From FEB-12 sp964503315 (GTDB taxonomy: Bacteria > Zixibacteria > MSB-5A5 > GN15 > FEB-12), in NCBI GenBank assembly GCA_964503315.1, contig CAZCZL010000004.1, positions 1 to 64,000 on the forward strand: DNA of 64,000 nt, written 5' to 3'. Shown here piece after piece: positions 8,507-17,085 of the stretch. Within the stretch, counting starts at the first letter, position 1, and each line of letters opens with the position of its first letter. The position numbers and the translations under genes are program-made. Below the pieces are notes generated by a model. That model was not told the origin of the DNA. It did no database searches and was given only the letters and a program-made list of their open reading frames with translations.

Positions 8507-10252
8507 ATGCGAAAGATCAGTCTGTTCATCATAGCGGTGAGTGCCGTGGCTATTCTTGCCCAGGCGGCGCCCAAACAGAAGTCACGGTCGCAGACACAGG
8601 TATTCGCTGAGCTGAGCGCGGAGATACTGACCTCGCTGCAGTCGTTTTATCCCGTCACCGCTACGGAGATGGGGATACACGCGTATGACCAGAAGCTGGC
8701 GGATTACTCCGCGAAATCAGTCAAGGCGATGGTCTCGCGGCTGAAGCAATTTGAAAGTCGTCTGGGAAAACTGAAGAACAACACATTTGATGCCGACACG
8801 CGCGTTGATTACCAGTTGATAAAGTCGAACGTCGATGTCGCGCTGCTGAATCTGGACAAGATCGCGTGGCACAAGAAGTCGCCGGTCGTTTATACGGATG
8901 AGGCGATCAACGGGATCTACTATCTGACGCTTTCCGATGAAGCGATCTCCCCCGTGCGACTGAAGGCTATCCTTGGTCGCATGCAGCAGGTGCCGGCGCT
9001 GTTTGATGTCGCGAGGGCAAATATCAGTCACCCGCCCAAGGTCTATGTACAGGCGGCGAAGGAGTCGCTGCAGGCAGGGATCGAGTTCTATCGCGAAGTG
9101 GTCAACGACCTGGTGGTACAGTTCCCGGATAGGTCGGACTCGATGTTGGCAGTAGCCAACAAAGCGCTCATCTCCATGAACAATTTCCTGGGATTCCTGG
9201 AGTCCGTGCCGCTGGGAGATGACAAGTCATTCGCTATTGGCGAGAGCAATTTCGATTATCTGCTGCAGCATGAGCAGTTCCTGAATTTCGGCGCCGACTC
9301 GCTGTTGAGGATCGGAGAGAATCTTCTGGTCGCGGCGGACAGCGCGTACAAGGACTACGAAGGCACGGTGGAGAAAAACTACCAGACCGGGCAGGACTCT
9401 GTTTTTATCCCGTCGACTTTCACGCGTGACGATATCCTCGACTATTACCAGTGGGAGGTGGAGCAGGTCAGGGTTTTCCTGGAAATGAACGATATTATTG
9501 GGATCCCCGAAGATATCGCGCCGTGCAAAGTGGTGGAAACGCCGCCCATGTTGCGGACGATGATCTCGGGTATCGCCTACCAGCCGGCGGGACCGTTTGA
9601 CAGCAACCAAGTCGGGTATTTTTATGTGCGACCATTGCCGGACAGCATGGATCAGGTGCAGTTGGACGCCCGCTACCGCTATGTGCATCGTCGCGGTTTT
9701 AAAGGTTCAGTCGTGCACGAAGCATACCCGGGTCATCATTTGCAGATGCAGATTGCGGCCCGAGTCGAGAGCCCGATTCGACGCTGGCAGCGCAACAACA
9801 TGATGGTCGAGGGTTGGGCGCTGTTCAGCGAGGAGTTGATGTACAGATCCGGATTGTTCGGCGCGGAGAATCCTCCGCATTGGCTCGGCGTTCTGGGAGG
9901 GATTCGTTTCCGCGCGGCCCGCATAGTGGCCGATGTTAATCTGCATACGGGCAAATGGAGTTACGACGAATGCGTTGACTGGATGATCCGTACGCTGGAT
10001 ATTAATACCGAGTCGCAGGAAGAGTATATCCGGCGCGAAGTGCTTCGATACACGCATACGCCTACAGTTCAGATGTCGTATCTGATGGGGAAGCGCGAGA
10101 TCCAGCGACTGATGGAAGCCGCACAGGCTCGTGATGGTTCAAATTTCACGGAGCGAACATTCTTCGATACTATGTTGGCGGAGGGATCGATCCCCCCGGC
10201 GTTGATTTGGGGACTCATGAATTTGACTCCGGTGACAGTGAATCAGCCGTGA
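8507..10252 (+). CDS. DUF885 family secreted hydrolase
   Basis: The 581-residue product begins with a signal peptide (about residues 1-21) behind a strong ribosome site (GAGGAGG). It matches the DUF885 family: the motif HEAYPGHHLQM at residues 404-414 contains a HExxxxHH arrangement typical of zinc peptidase-like proteins, and MVEGWALFSEEL follows at about 425. Members have been proposed to be metallo-carboxypeptidases, but few are characterised. It is probably periplasmic. It lies 25 bp after rlmD. Confidence 0.88.
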   Translation: MRKISLFIIAVSAVAILAQAAPKQKSRSQTQVFAELSAEILTSLQSFYPVTATEMGIHAYDQKLADYSAKSVKAMVSRLKQFESRLGKLKNNTFDADTRVDYQLIKSNVDVALLNLDKIAWHKKSPVVYTDEAINGIYYLTLSDEAISPVRLKAILGRMQQVPALFDVARANISHPPKVYVQAAKESLQAGIEFYREVVNDLVVQFPDRSDSMLAVANKALISMNNFLGFLESVPLGDDKSFAIGESNFDYLLQHEQFLNFGADSLLRIGENLLVAADSAYKDYEGTVEKNYQTGQDSVFIPSTFTRDDILDYYQWEVEQVRVFLEMNDIIGIPEDIAPCKVVETPPMLRTMISGIAYQPAGPFDSNQVGYFYVRPLPDSMDQVQLDARYRYVHRRGFKGSVVHEAYPGHHLQMQIAARVESPIRRWQRNNMMVEGWALFSEELMYRSGLFGAENPPHWLGVLGGIRFRAARIVADVNLHTGKWSYDECVDWMIRTLDINTESQEEYIRREVLRYTHTPTVQMSYLMGKREIQRLMEAAQARDGSNFTERTFFDTMLAEGSIPPALIWGLMNLTPVTVNQP

Positions 10253-10504
10253 AGACTGAGAAATTCGGGATCGCACCGAACCTGTTATCAGAATTGAGAT
10301 TCCGGGAGTCCACGACCGGTGTCGAGTGAGTAGTTTAACCGCCTATCTCATAATCTCTTAGACCGTCGCGCGCCTCACCGCATGTGGACGCTTACGGATC
10401 GCTCTCGAGGACAATCCGCAAAGGCTTACCGGACAAATAGATAGCGCAAAGACTTCACGATTTCGCTTTTTTACCTCCCCTCACTCCGCTATATTTCCAA
10501 CACT

Positions 10505-10993
10505 ATGACAGATGATATCCTATGGGCCCCATGGCGCTCCGCTTTTGTCCTGACAAAAAAGGAGAAAGGGTGCGTATTCTGCCGTCGACTCCGCATGAAG
10601 GATTCGGTCGAGAACCTGATCGTATATCGCGGGAAGCGTGTCTTTGTCATACTCAACAAGTTTCCATACAACACCGGTCATACACTGGTGATCCCGAATC
10701 GGCATGTCGGCCATATTGAGCGTTTGACGGCGGAGGAAGCGGCAGAGTTCTTTGAGCTGACCCGCCTGTCGGTCAAGGTGATAAAGAAGGTGCTCAAGCC
10801 TCAATCCATGAATCTAGGCATGAATCTGGGGCGTGGTTCCGGCGCCGGTGTCCCCGGACATCTGCATATGCATATCGTCCCCCGCTGGATAGGGGATACG
10901 AATTTCATGCCGGTGCTCGGCAAAACCAATGTCGTCTCGGTTCCGTTAGAGCCGGTGTATGAGCGGATGCGCAAGGCGTTCGAGGCAGTATGA
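10505..10993 (+). CDS. HIT family nucleotide hydrolase/transferase
   Basis: The 162-residue product has the histidine triad HLHMHIVPRW with H119, H121 and H123. C23 and C26 (CVFC), with a downstream His, may bind zinc. The HIT superfamily acts on nucleotide phosphate esters; the N-terminal APWR motif and the length resemble Ap4A phosphorylase-like members. It overlaps the next gene by 4 bp (ATGA), so the two are probably translated together. Confidence 0.92.
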   Translation: MTDDILWAPWRSAFVLTKKEKGCVFCRRLRMKDSVENLIVYRGKRVFVILNKFPYNTGHTLVIPNRHVGHIERLTAEEAAEFFELTRLSVKVIKKVLKPQSMNLGMNLGRGSGAGVPGHLHMHIVPRWIGDTNFMPVLGKTNVVSVPLEPVYERMRKAFEAV

Positions 10994-12612
10994 GCCGCAA
11001 GCGGACCGCCCCCACCAAAACTGAGCTGCTGCAACTTCAGAAGCTCTACAAGACCGATGAGAAGATCGGTGAGCGACTTGGCGGGGTCCCGGCTTATCTT
11101 GTCGCCTACTGGCGGCGCAAGAAAAACGTCCCAAAACATTCACTCCCCAAATTCTCCGAAGCCGAAGTTCGTAACCTGTGGGAGCGTTACGGCGATGATG
11201 AAAAGGCCGGGCTCGAATTGGGGCTTTCCAAAGCGGCGTTCTACAATTGGCGTCGACGGTACGCCATTCGAGAGAAACCGGCGTTTCTCAAACTAGAACA
11301 ATTGGAGCTCGATTTCCCCGGCGTCAAAACCAGCCCGCACTCGGTTTCACTCTATGGCAAGCAGACAGTCGCGCAGAAGATACTTGCCCGGCTGATCAAC
11401 AGAGAACGAATCGAAGTCGGCGAAACAGTCTCCGTCGAGCCTGACGCAGTGGTCACACATACCGATCTGGGGAAGGCCGTTCAAAAGTTCAAGGAATCCG
11501 GCGCCGATTATTTCTGGAATCCAAACAAGGTGGTCGTTTCGCTTGATTACGGCGCGGGTGAAGGGAGCTCAAACGGGAGCAGTCACCAGCCCGGGCTGCG
11601 CGAGTTCTTCCGTCGCCAGCGTGTCAAACAACTGTATGACATTCGCGATGGGCTATGTCATCAGGTGGTGATCGAACGCGGGCATGCGCTTCCCGGCCAG
11701 TTGCTGGTGGGCTCTGACCATCAAACATCGATTTTCGGAGCGGTTGGCTCACTGGGCACCCGTTGCAGTGAGGAACAGATCGCGCCGCTCTGGGCACATG
11801 GTCATCTGAATGTCACGGTCCCTGAATCACTGCGCATTTCGATCTCCGGCCGTCGCGGCAAATCTATCGGCGTACGGGATATCATGCTGGCATTGTATCG
11901 TGATCTTCCGGCCCATGGGATCGCCGGCAAGTCGGTCGAATTCGGCGGTTCGATCATCACGCAAATGACGCAGAGCGAGCGGATGGGGATCGCCGCGCTA
12001 TCGGCCGAACTGGAAGTTTCTGGGGCGCTTCTCCCCTATGACGCGACCACTCGCCGCTACCTGACGGGACGTCATTCGACTTCCTACAAGCCAGTTATCC
12101 CGGACAAAAACGCGGAATACACAGACATGATCCAGGTGAGTGTTGATCATCTGGCGCCACAGATACTTTGCCCGACCCGCACGGAGCGGATCAAGGCGGT
12201 AGCTGAACTGGAAGGAACACCAGTCAGTCTGATAATTGTCGGCTCGATATCTTCGGGACGATTTGACGACTTGCGAGTTGTCGCGGAGATCCTTAAAGGG
12301 AAGCTGGTGCATGGCGATTGCAGATTGATCATCATGCCGGCGTCGAAGTCGGTCTATCTTGAGGCGCTCAATAAAGGATTGGTGAGGATCCTGGTCGAGG
12401 CCGGCGCGGTGATAACAGCATCAGGGAATTCAGGGTTACTTGCGTTTGGCGGCTCTCTGTCGCAGGGAGAAAAATGCCTTTCGACCACCTGCTCGAACTT
12501 GCCAATGGTCGCCAAAATGCAGAAAGCCGAGATCTATTACTGCTCCCCAGCGACCGCCGCGGCCTCGGCATTGCATGCCGCAATCACTGATCCTACGCGG
12601 TTCGTTCGCTGA
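10990..12612 (+). CDS. Aconitase-fold protein lacking Fe-S ligands, with HTH-like N-terminus
   Basis: The 540-residue product aligns with the large subunit of 3-isopropylmalate dehydratase/aconitase from about residue 105 to the end. It keeps landmarks such as SDHQTSIFGAVGSLGTR (from 242), EEQIAPLWAHG, RISISGRRGKS and GEKCLSTT. The three cluster cysteines are gone: GSCTNSR becomes GSISSGR (I420) and PGCxxC becomes SGNSGL (N480, L483). The NRNFxGR substrate arginines are also absent. Dehydratase chemistry is therefore not expected. Residues about 12-45 and 58-95 look like two related HTH units, each ending in YWRRKK or YNWRRRY. A DNA- or RNA-binding role, perhaps sensing a metabolite through the aconitase fold, is inference. 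Confidence 0.85.
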   Translation: MSRKRTAPTKTELLQLQKLYKTDEKIGERLGGVPAYLVAYWRRKKNVPKHSLPKFSEAEVRNLWERYGDDEKAGLELGLSKAAFYNWRRRYAIREKPAFLKLEQLELDFPGVKTSPHSVSLYGKQTVAQKILARLINRERIEVGETVSVEPDAVVTHTDLGKAVQKFKESGADYFWNPNKVVVSLDYGAGEGSSNGSSHQPGLREFFRRQRVKQLYDIRDGLCHQVVIERGHALPGQLLVGSDHQTSIFGAVGSLGTRCSEEQIAPLWAHGHLNVTVPESLRISISGRRGKSIGVRDIMLALYRDLPAHGIAGKSVEFGGSIITQMTQSERMGIAALSAELEVSGALLPYDATTRRYLTGRHSTSYKPVIPDKNAEYTDMIQVSVDHLAPQILCPTRTERIKAVAELEGTPVSLIIVGSISSGRFDDLRVVAEILKGKLVHGDCRLIIMPASKSVYLEALNKGLVRILVEAGAVITASGNSGLLAFGGSLSQGEKCLSTTCSNLPMVAKMQKAEIYYCSPATAAASALHAAITDPTRFVR

Positions 12613-12633
12613 GTTGACAACCCCATAAAAACA

Positions 12634-12667
12634 GAAAAGGCCCTGCAAAACAGGGCCCTTTGCTTTT
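12634..12667. terminator. Bidirectional terminator between convergent genes
   Basis: A 7-bp GC-rich stem GGCCCTG/CAGGGCC (12639-12645 and 12651-12657) with loop CAAAA is followed by a T-rich run on the plus strand and preceded by an A-run that serves the minus strand. It sits between the aconitase-fold gene and a minus-strand lipoprotein gene. Confidence 0.8.
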
Positions 12668-12681
12668 AGAATACATGAGAG

Positions 12682-13617
12682 CTACTTGCGTATGTGAATC
12701 GCCAGCGGCTGGGTGATTCCACACTCTTCGGTGTGGGTCCAGCGCGTGGTCTCGTTCTCGAAGACCGCGGTCTGCGTGCCATTGTTGTAAGTGATGCTCG
12801 CCGACCATTGACCGTTGAACTGCACCGAGTCGGCCTCACTGAAGCAATCCGCGCTCAGTTGCCCGGACATGACAATGGAGCCGCTCGACGGGCAGTCGCC
12901 CAGTTCGATAACGTTGTACATATTGAGCATGACGTTATTCCAGGCGCCGGACAGGTCGTACTCAAACGAGCACTCGTATCCGGTCTCAAGATTCTCGACA
13001 TGTTTGCGCGAAGCGCCATGCAGGCTGGCGGCGCTGTTGATGGCAACATCGCCAAACCCCGCGATCTCACCCGCGGCTCCCTCGATGGAGGCAGTCTGGA
13101 GAATACGCAGCGAGTCGGCGTCGGAGATATTCCATCCTTCGGCGATACGGCCAAAACGCATCTCTGTCAGTAGAGCGGAATCGGGGATTGCGACCGCTTC
13201 ATTGCCATGTCGGAACTGCAAAGAGTCCCGCACATACCATTCGATGATCGCCTTGATGGCGTCGCTGCCGTCGACATACTCAGTATCGACATCGCTATGC
13301 ACGCGATACCAGTATTCAGAATCAAAGTGGAACTCAAGCGTATCGGCCGCGACAGCGTTGGAGGCTCTTTCGGCCAACCGTCCAGCCGGAGCCGAAGCCG
13401 ATGACCCGATCACTTCGGAGGCCATATCCAGAGCGGAGCCAAGACCATCGGCGCCGATATCATTGGCGTCAGAAAAAACCTGTTCGGCCGCTTTGTATTC
13501 GGTGGCGGTTGTATCGCCGACAACTTTCTGCACCGGATCGGTTCCACTTCCACAACCGATCAAGCCGACCAAGAGGCCGACAGAAGACGACAGAAGAAAC
13601 ATGCGCGACAATTTCAT
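12682..13617 (-). CDS. Hypothetical lipoprotein
   Basis: The product has 311 residues when started at the ATG at 13617, which has GGAGGG upstream; a longer frame to 13731 adds an unlikely leader. The N-terminus is a lipoprotein signal with lipobox LIGC (C22), so it is anchored in an envelope membrane. The rest contains no domain I recognise. It has paired cysteines near CSFEYD, DCPSSG and EECGI, which may form disulfides in a beta-rich C-terminal part. It is probably monocistronic. Confidence 0.75.
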   Translation of the reverse strand: MKLSRMFLLSSSVGLLVGLIGCGSGTDPVQKVVGDTTATEYKAAEQVFSDANDIGADGLGSALDMASEVIGSSASAPAGRLAERASNAVAADTLEFHFDSEYWYRVHSDVDTEYVDGSDAIKAIIEWYVRDSLQFRHGNEAVAIPDSALLTEMRFGRIAEGWNISDADSLRILQTASIEGAAGEIAGFGDVAINSAASLHGASRKHVENLETGYECSFEYDLSGAWNNVMLNMYNVIELGDCPSSGSIVMSGQLSADCFSEADSVQFNGQWSASITYNNGTQTAVFENETTRWTHTEECGITQPLAIHIRK

Positions 13618-13746
13618 GATATTCCCTCCAGGGATTAGTGTCTGTACCTGATTGTACACTGTATCGGCAGCGGCGAAGCGGTGAGTTAACAAAAACACCA
13701 ACTCTAACCAATTATGTACATTCCCCCGCAAAACGAAATCGTCGAA

Positions 13747-14943
13747 CTACTTGCGCGCCTGAGGGCCGCCGTAGATACCAAGATCGGACACTGTACCGTC
13801 GAGATCATACGTGGTCGAGTCACCGGCGTTAATGGCGGGCGAATCCGGTTTGAGACGGAAGTCACCGTTCCCAATGAACATCGGATCCTTGCTCAAATTG
13901 AAATTGTAATCGGTCTGATCCCAAATAGCGGAGTATTGACCCGCCTTATTATTGAAGACAAGATTGTTGGCAAAAACCCACTTCGACCAGTCGCCATAGA
14001 ACCAGACGCCGACACAGGGACAGACCCATTCATCGCGCCAGCCATTATCGGTGATGATATTGTTGACGATCCGCCCGCGAGCATCGGTCGACCAGGGCGC
14101 GACACCGCAGTTGCCGTTGTGATAGATGACATTGTTGGTCATATCCATAAAGGATTCACCGGTCGCGATCATCCCCCACCCGAGATTGTCATACACGAGG
14201 TTGTTGCGCGCAATCACCCACGAAGTCCCAAACGCGCCGATTCCCTTCCAGAACCCAGAGACATCATTGCGAAACGCTACACAGGTAGCATCCCACGTGA
14301 CGCCGATCCCCGCGCCGCGACCACCCTTGATCAGGCAATCTGTGATCGTGACACTCGCGCCGCGATACAGGGCGACACCATCCCAGGCATTGTTGATGAT
14401 ATTGCAGTTGGTGATGGTCACCTCCGCCCCTTCGCGGCTGAAAATACCGCCGATCCCGACGATGACGCTATCGAGGCGATGCGTGTTGTCGCGGACATCG
14501 ACCTGATCGATATGCACACGCGAAGTCTTTATCACAATACCGGCATCGGTCGCATTGCCACTTGTATCGCGGATACCTCCGGTCACAGTCAGGTTGCGCA
14601 GTACTGAGCCTGCTGAGTTCTCGATATAAATCCCATAGCCGGCGTTGGTTACCAGGCGAGTGCCGGTGCGGTTCGCACCGACTATTGTGAGCGCCTTGTC
14701 TTTGATGATGAAACCGTATGTCGCGGCGACCGGAGTTTTGGGGTCGAGACAGTTGCCGCAGAGTGGTTCGATAAAGTAGGTCGGCTTGGCGGTGAACGTT
14801 GTCGCCGCCAGGATCAAGGTATCGCCCGATGCCGCTCTGTTGATCGCGGATTGGAGATCTGAATTGACGCGGATGGTGCGCGCCTGCAACGCTACTGCGC
14901 AGAGCAGTAGGCTTGCGATGAGGATGAGTGATGTGTTGCGCAT
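13747..14943 (-). CDS. Secreted right-handed beta-helix protein
   Basis: The 398-residue product has a signal peptide (about 1-21) and the pattern of a parallel beta-helix: repeated short turns such as VTITNCNIINN, VTITDCLIKGG, WVIARNNLVYDN and FMDMTNNVIYHN. The opening segment LQSAINRAASGDTLILAA is the usual entry to such folds (NosD/DUF1565-like). The ending DSPAINAGDS...DLDGTVSDLGIYGG is the common C-terminal cap. Members bind or cleave polysaccharides, but no catalytic site is clear, so the substrate is unknown. Confidence 0.85.
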   Translation of the reverse strand: MRNTSLILIASLLLCAVALQARTIRVNSDLQSAINRAASGDTLILAATTFTAKPTYFIEPLCGNCLDPKTPVAATYGFIIKDKALTIVGANRTGTRLVTNAGYGIYIENSAGSVLRNLTVTGGIRDTSGNATDAGIVIKTSRVHIDQVDVRDNTHRLDSVIVGIGGIFSREGAEVTITNCNIINNAWDGVALYRGASVTITDCLIKGGRGAGIGVTWDATCVAFRNDVSGFWKGIGAFGTSWVIARNNLVYDNLGWGMIATGESFMDMTNNVIYHNGNCGVAPWSTDARGRIVNNIITDNGWRDEWVCPCVGVWFYGDWSKWVFANNLVFNNKAGQYSAIWDQTDYNFNLSKDPMFIGNGDFRLKPDSPAINAGDSTTYDLDGTVSDLGIYGGPQARK

Positions 14944-14987
14944 GCCGCCATGCTATCGATGGCGGCACGAGGAATCAACAAAAATGG

Positions 14988-15872
14988 CTATTTGGGCATC
15001 CGAAGGCGGAAGAACCCTTTGTACGTGAACTCCGATGGTGGCAGTCCCTTGAGTTGGTCCAGCGCGATCCAGGGGTTGGTCGGGTCGCCATTGAACAGCG
15101 GAAGGTAAAAGTCACAGGGAGGATTGCAGCCGGTCGCGATAATGTAACGCCTCTCCCCCGCCTTGTTCTGCGCAATGCAGTAGATAATATAGACACGGCC
15201 GGAGGTTCCCGGTTCGTTGCGCGCGATCAGAAAATCGCCGGGACGCAGGTCGGCTTCGGCGACTGAATCGCTGTTCATTTCGAGGGAAAGGTAGTTGCTG
15301 TTCTCTGCGACGAGATTGAAGAATCGATTGTATTCAAGCGAATCCGCGACACGCGGCTCGGCGGGTTGCATCATGAGACGCATCCGCGAGTCATAGACCG
15401 GTGTGGTGGTGAGCCATCGCGCGTAGCTCATTGTATCGCCGGCTTTGGGGATGATCTGCCAGTTGTCGGCTTTCTTCTCCTTCAACAGCCACTCCAACTG
15501 TATCTGCAGCGGGATGGCGAAGTCATTCATTTTCGAGGAGCGCCAGGGGAACATAACACAGCGGGATATCTCGTTCGCCTCAAACGCCAGCCCTAATCCC
15601 ATTGTCGCGACCCCCTTCTGGTTATGCCAGAGCGGCAGACGCGAGACCCACGCCTGGAACTTGCTCATTTTGGAATCGGGAAGCCGCTTGAATCCCTCGG
15701 GCATGACGAATTCGGACTCGACTGAAAAGACGCGCCCGCGGTTGGGCGTGAAAGGATAGTCTTTATAGAACTTCTCCACTTCCTCGCCGGTCATTTTGTT
15801 TTCCGACTGGGAGAAGCAGGGGATCGCCACAAGAAGAACGATCACCGATGTGAGCAAATGTCGAATACGCAT
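14988..15872 (-). CDS. DUF4846 family secreted protein
   Basis: The 294-residue product carries a signal peptide (about 1-21). Segments LPLWHNQKGV, DLRPGDFLIA with a following GTSGRVYIIY, and NPWIALDQL fit the DUF4846 family, whose function is unknown. The start codon overlaps the stop of the upstream AhpD-like gene by one base (TAATG), indicating a two-gene operon. The protein is probably periplasmic or on the surface. Confidence 0.75.
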   Translation of the reverse strand: MRIRHLLTSVIVLLVAIPCFSQSENKMTGEEVEKFYKDYPFTPNRGRVFSVESEFVMPEGFKRLPDSKMSKFQAWVSRLPLWHNQKGVATMGLGLAFEANEISRCVMFPWRSSKMNDFAIPLQIQLEWLLKEKKADNWQIIPKAGDTMSYARWLTTTPVYDSRMRLMMQPAEPRVADSLEYNRFFNLVAENSNYLSLEMNSDSVAEADLRPGDFLIARNEPGTSGRVYIIYCIAQNKAGERRYIIATGCNPPCDFYLPLFNGDPTNPWIALDQLKGLPPSEFTYKGFFRLRMPK

Positions 15873-16213
15873 TATCCTTTCAGATCCTCCCAGGTTCGGT
15901 AGGCACGTCGAAGGTGCGGGATAGTTATTGACCCGCCGATCACCAGCCCTATCGACATCACCTCGTCAAACTCCTTATCGGTCAGGCCGAGCTCTTTCAC
16001 CTGGATGACATGGTAGGTGATACAGTCATCGCAGCGAAGGACCAGTGAACCGACCAGGCCGAGCATCTCCTTGGTTTTGGCGTCGAGCGCCCCCTCGCGG
16101 TAGACAGCCGAGTCTATCCCGAAGAATCGCTTGATGTTAAGATCATCGCGGTTGAGCACGATCTCGTTGAGGCGCGCTCGTTCCGCCTGCCATTCTTTTA
16201 CCCGCTCGGACAT
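15872..16213 (-). CDS. Carboxymuconolactone decarboxylase/AhpD-like protein
   Basis: About 113 residues from the ATG at 16213, which has GGGAG upstream. The CxxC motif RCDDCITYHV (C61, C64, with H68 nearby) is that of AhpD-type peroxidase adaptors in the carboxymuconolactone decarboxylase fold. Such proteins are helical oligomers with thiol-based peroxide reduction. The specific partner is unknown. A DUF899 thioredoxin-like gene is upstream, which would fit a redox role. Confidence 0.88.
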   Translation of the reverse strand: MSERVKEWQAERARLNEIVLNRDDLNIKRFFGIDSAVYREGALDAKTKEMLGLVGSLVLRCDDCITYHVIQVKELGLTDKEFDEVMSIGLVIGGSITIPHLRRAYRTWEDLKG

Positions 16214-16301
16214 GCTTTGCTCCCATCTTTTTTTGGGGGAGAATATAGGGGAGTTGAGGAGTGGCGGCAAGAGGGGGAGGCGTTGCGTGAATGGAACGTT
16301 G

Positions 16302-16334
16302 AAAAAAAACGCGGAACCGTTTCCGGATCCGCGC
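16302..16334 (-). terminator. Intrinsic terminator after the DUF899 gene
   Basis: On the minus strand a 9-bp stem with one mismatch (16324-16332 with 16311-16319) closes a GAAA tetraloop and is followed by eight T residues. It lies just after the end of the DUF899-like gene and separates it from the AhpD-like gene. Confidence 0.8.
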
Positions 16335-16363
16335 TTGTCATCAATTCCGATTCAACTCTCGAA

Positions 16364-16939
16364 CTAGTATTTGTATTTCGGCTCCCAGTCGTTGATCCCT
16401 TTCGGCAGCAGGTCCATCAAGTGCCAGACCGAGCAGTACAGATCACCCGGGCCGAAATAATCAAAGCAGGTTCGCACGATCGATCCATCGCTGTTGCGCT
16501 TGAAAGTCGATACACCTGGATAGGGCGAACCTTTTTCGTTGGCGAATCCAAGATCCGGGAAAAAACTGGTGCCGTGCGATGAGTAGATCGGGAATGTCCA
16601 GCCGCGTCCGGTCGAAAACTCTTTGACTTTCTCCGCGGAGTCCGGCGTCACTACCGCGAACGGCACCCGGTTAGCCAGATGTTGCCAGACGCCGTTGAAG
16701 CCGTCCGCCCAGAGCGTGCAGTAGGCGCATCCCCGCCCCATATTGTGAATCACCATCAGTTCATCTTTGCCGGCGAACAGATCCGACAGCATCACCGGCT
16801 TGCCGTGGGTGGTGGTGAGAACGTAATCTTTGATCTTGAGCGGCGGTTGCGCGCGACGAACCGCCAGAAGTTTCTCCCGCGCCGCCTGAAACTGTTCTTC
16901 GGCAGCCTTCAATTCACCCTTTTCATCACCAATAATCAT
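16364..16939 (-). CDS. DUF899 family thioredoxin-like protein
   Basis: The product has 191 residues from the ATG at 16939, which has a strong AGGAGG site. The motif MGRGCAYCTLWADGFNG is diagnostic for DUF899, a thioredoxin-fold family with a CxxC (here CAYC). SVWHLMDLLPKG near the end also fits. A disulfide reductase or redox function is likely, with substrate unknown. A terminator follows. Confidence 0.87.
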   Translation of the reverse strand: MIIGDEKGELKAAEEQFQAAREKLLAVRRAQPPLKIKDYVLTTTHGKPVMLSDLFAGKDELMVIHNMGRGCAYCTLWADGFNGVWQHLANRVPFAVVTPDSAEKVKEFSTGRGWTFPIYSSHGTSFFPDLGFANEKGSPYPGVSTFKRNSDGSIVRTCFDYFGPGDLYCSVWHLMDLLPKGINDWEPKYKY

Positions 16940-17046
16940 GCGAACCTCCTGCGGTCTCCCGATCCCCGATGTCATGTCCTATCAAGGACTCATTAAGTAT
17001 ACGATTGAAGGCCCGATGTAGGGCTTGAAAAATGACGAAACGCCGA

Positions 17047-17077
17047 AAATTGACGCGGACTGCTCAGGCAGCCCGCG
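17047..17077 (-). terminator. Terminator after pyrF
   Basis: On the minus strand a 10-bp stem with one G-T pair (17068-17077 with 17054-17063) and a CTGA loop is followed by TCAATTTT. It lies 9 bp beyond the end of pyrF and would end the long minus-strand cluster. Confidence 0.65.
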
Positions 17078-17085
17078 CGGGATAG

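Noticed and set aside
12815..13651. Plus-strand frame of 278 codons
   Set aside because: Antisense to a lipoprotein gene with a good ribosome site and lipobox; the plus frame has no domain.
13714..14607. Plus-strand frame of 297 codons rich in Asp/Ile/Thr
   Set aside because: Antisense of the beta-helix gene, whose repeats create long open frames in reverse.
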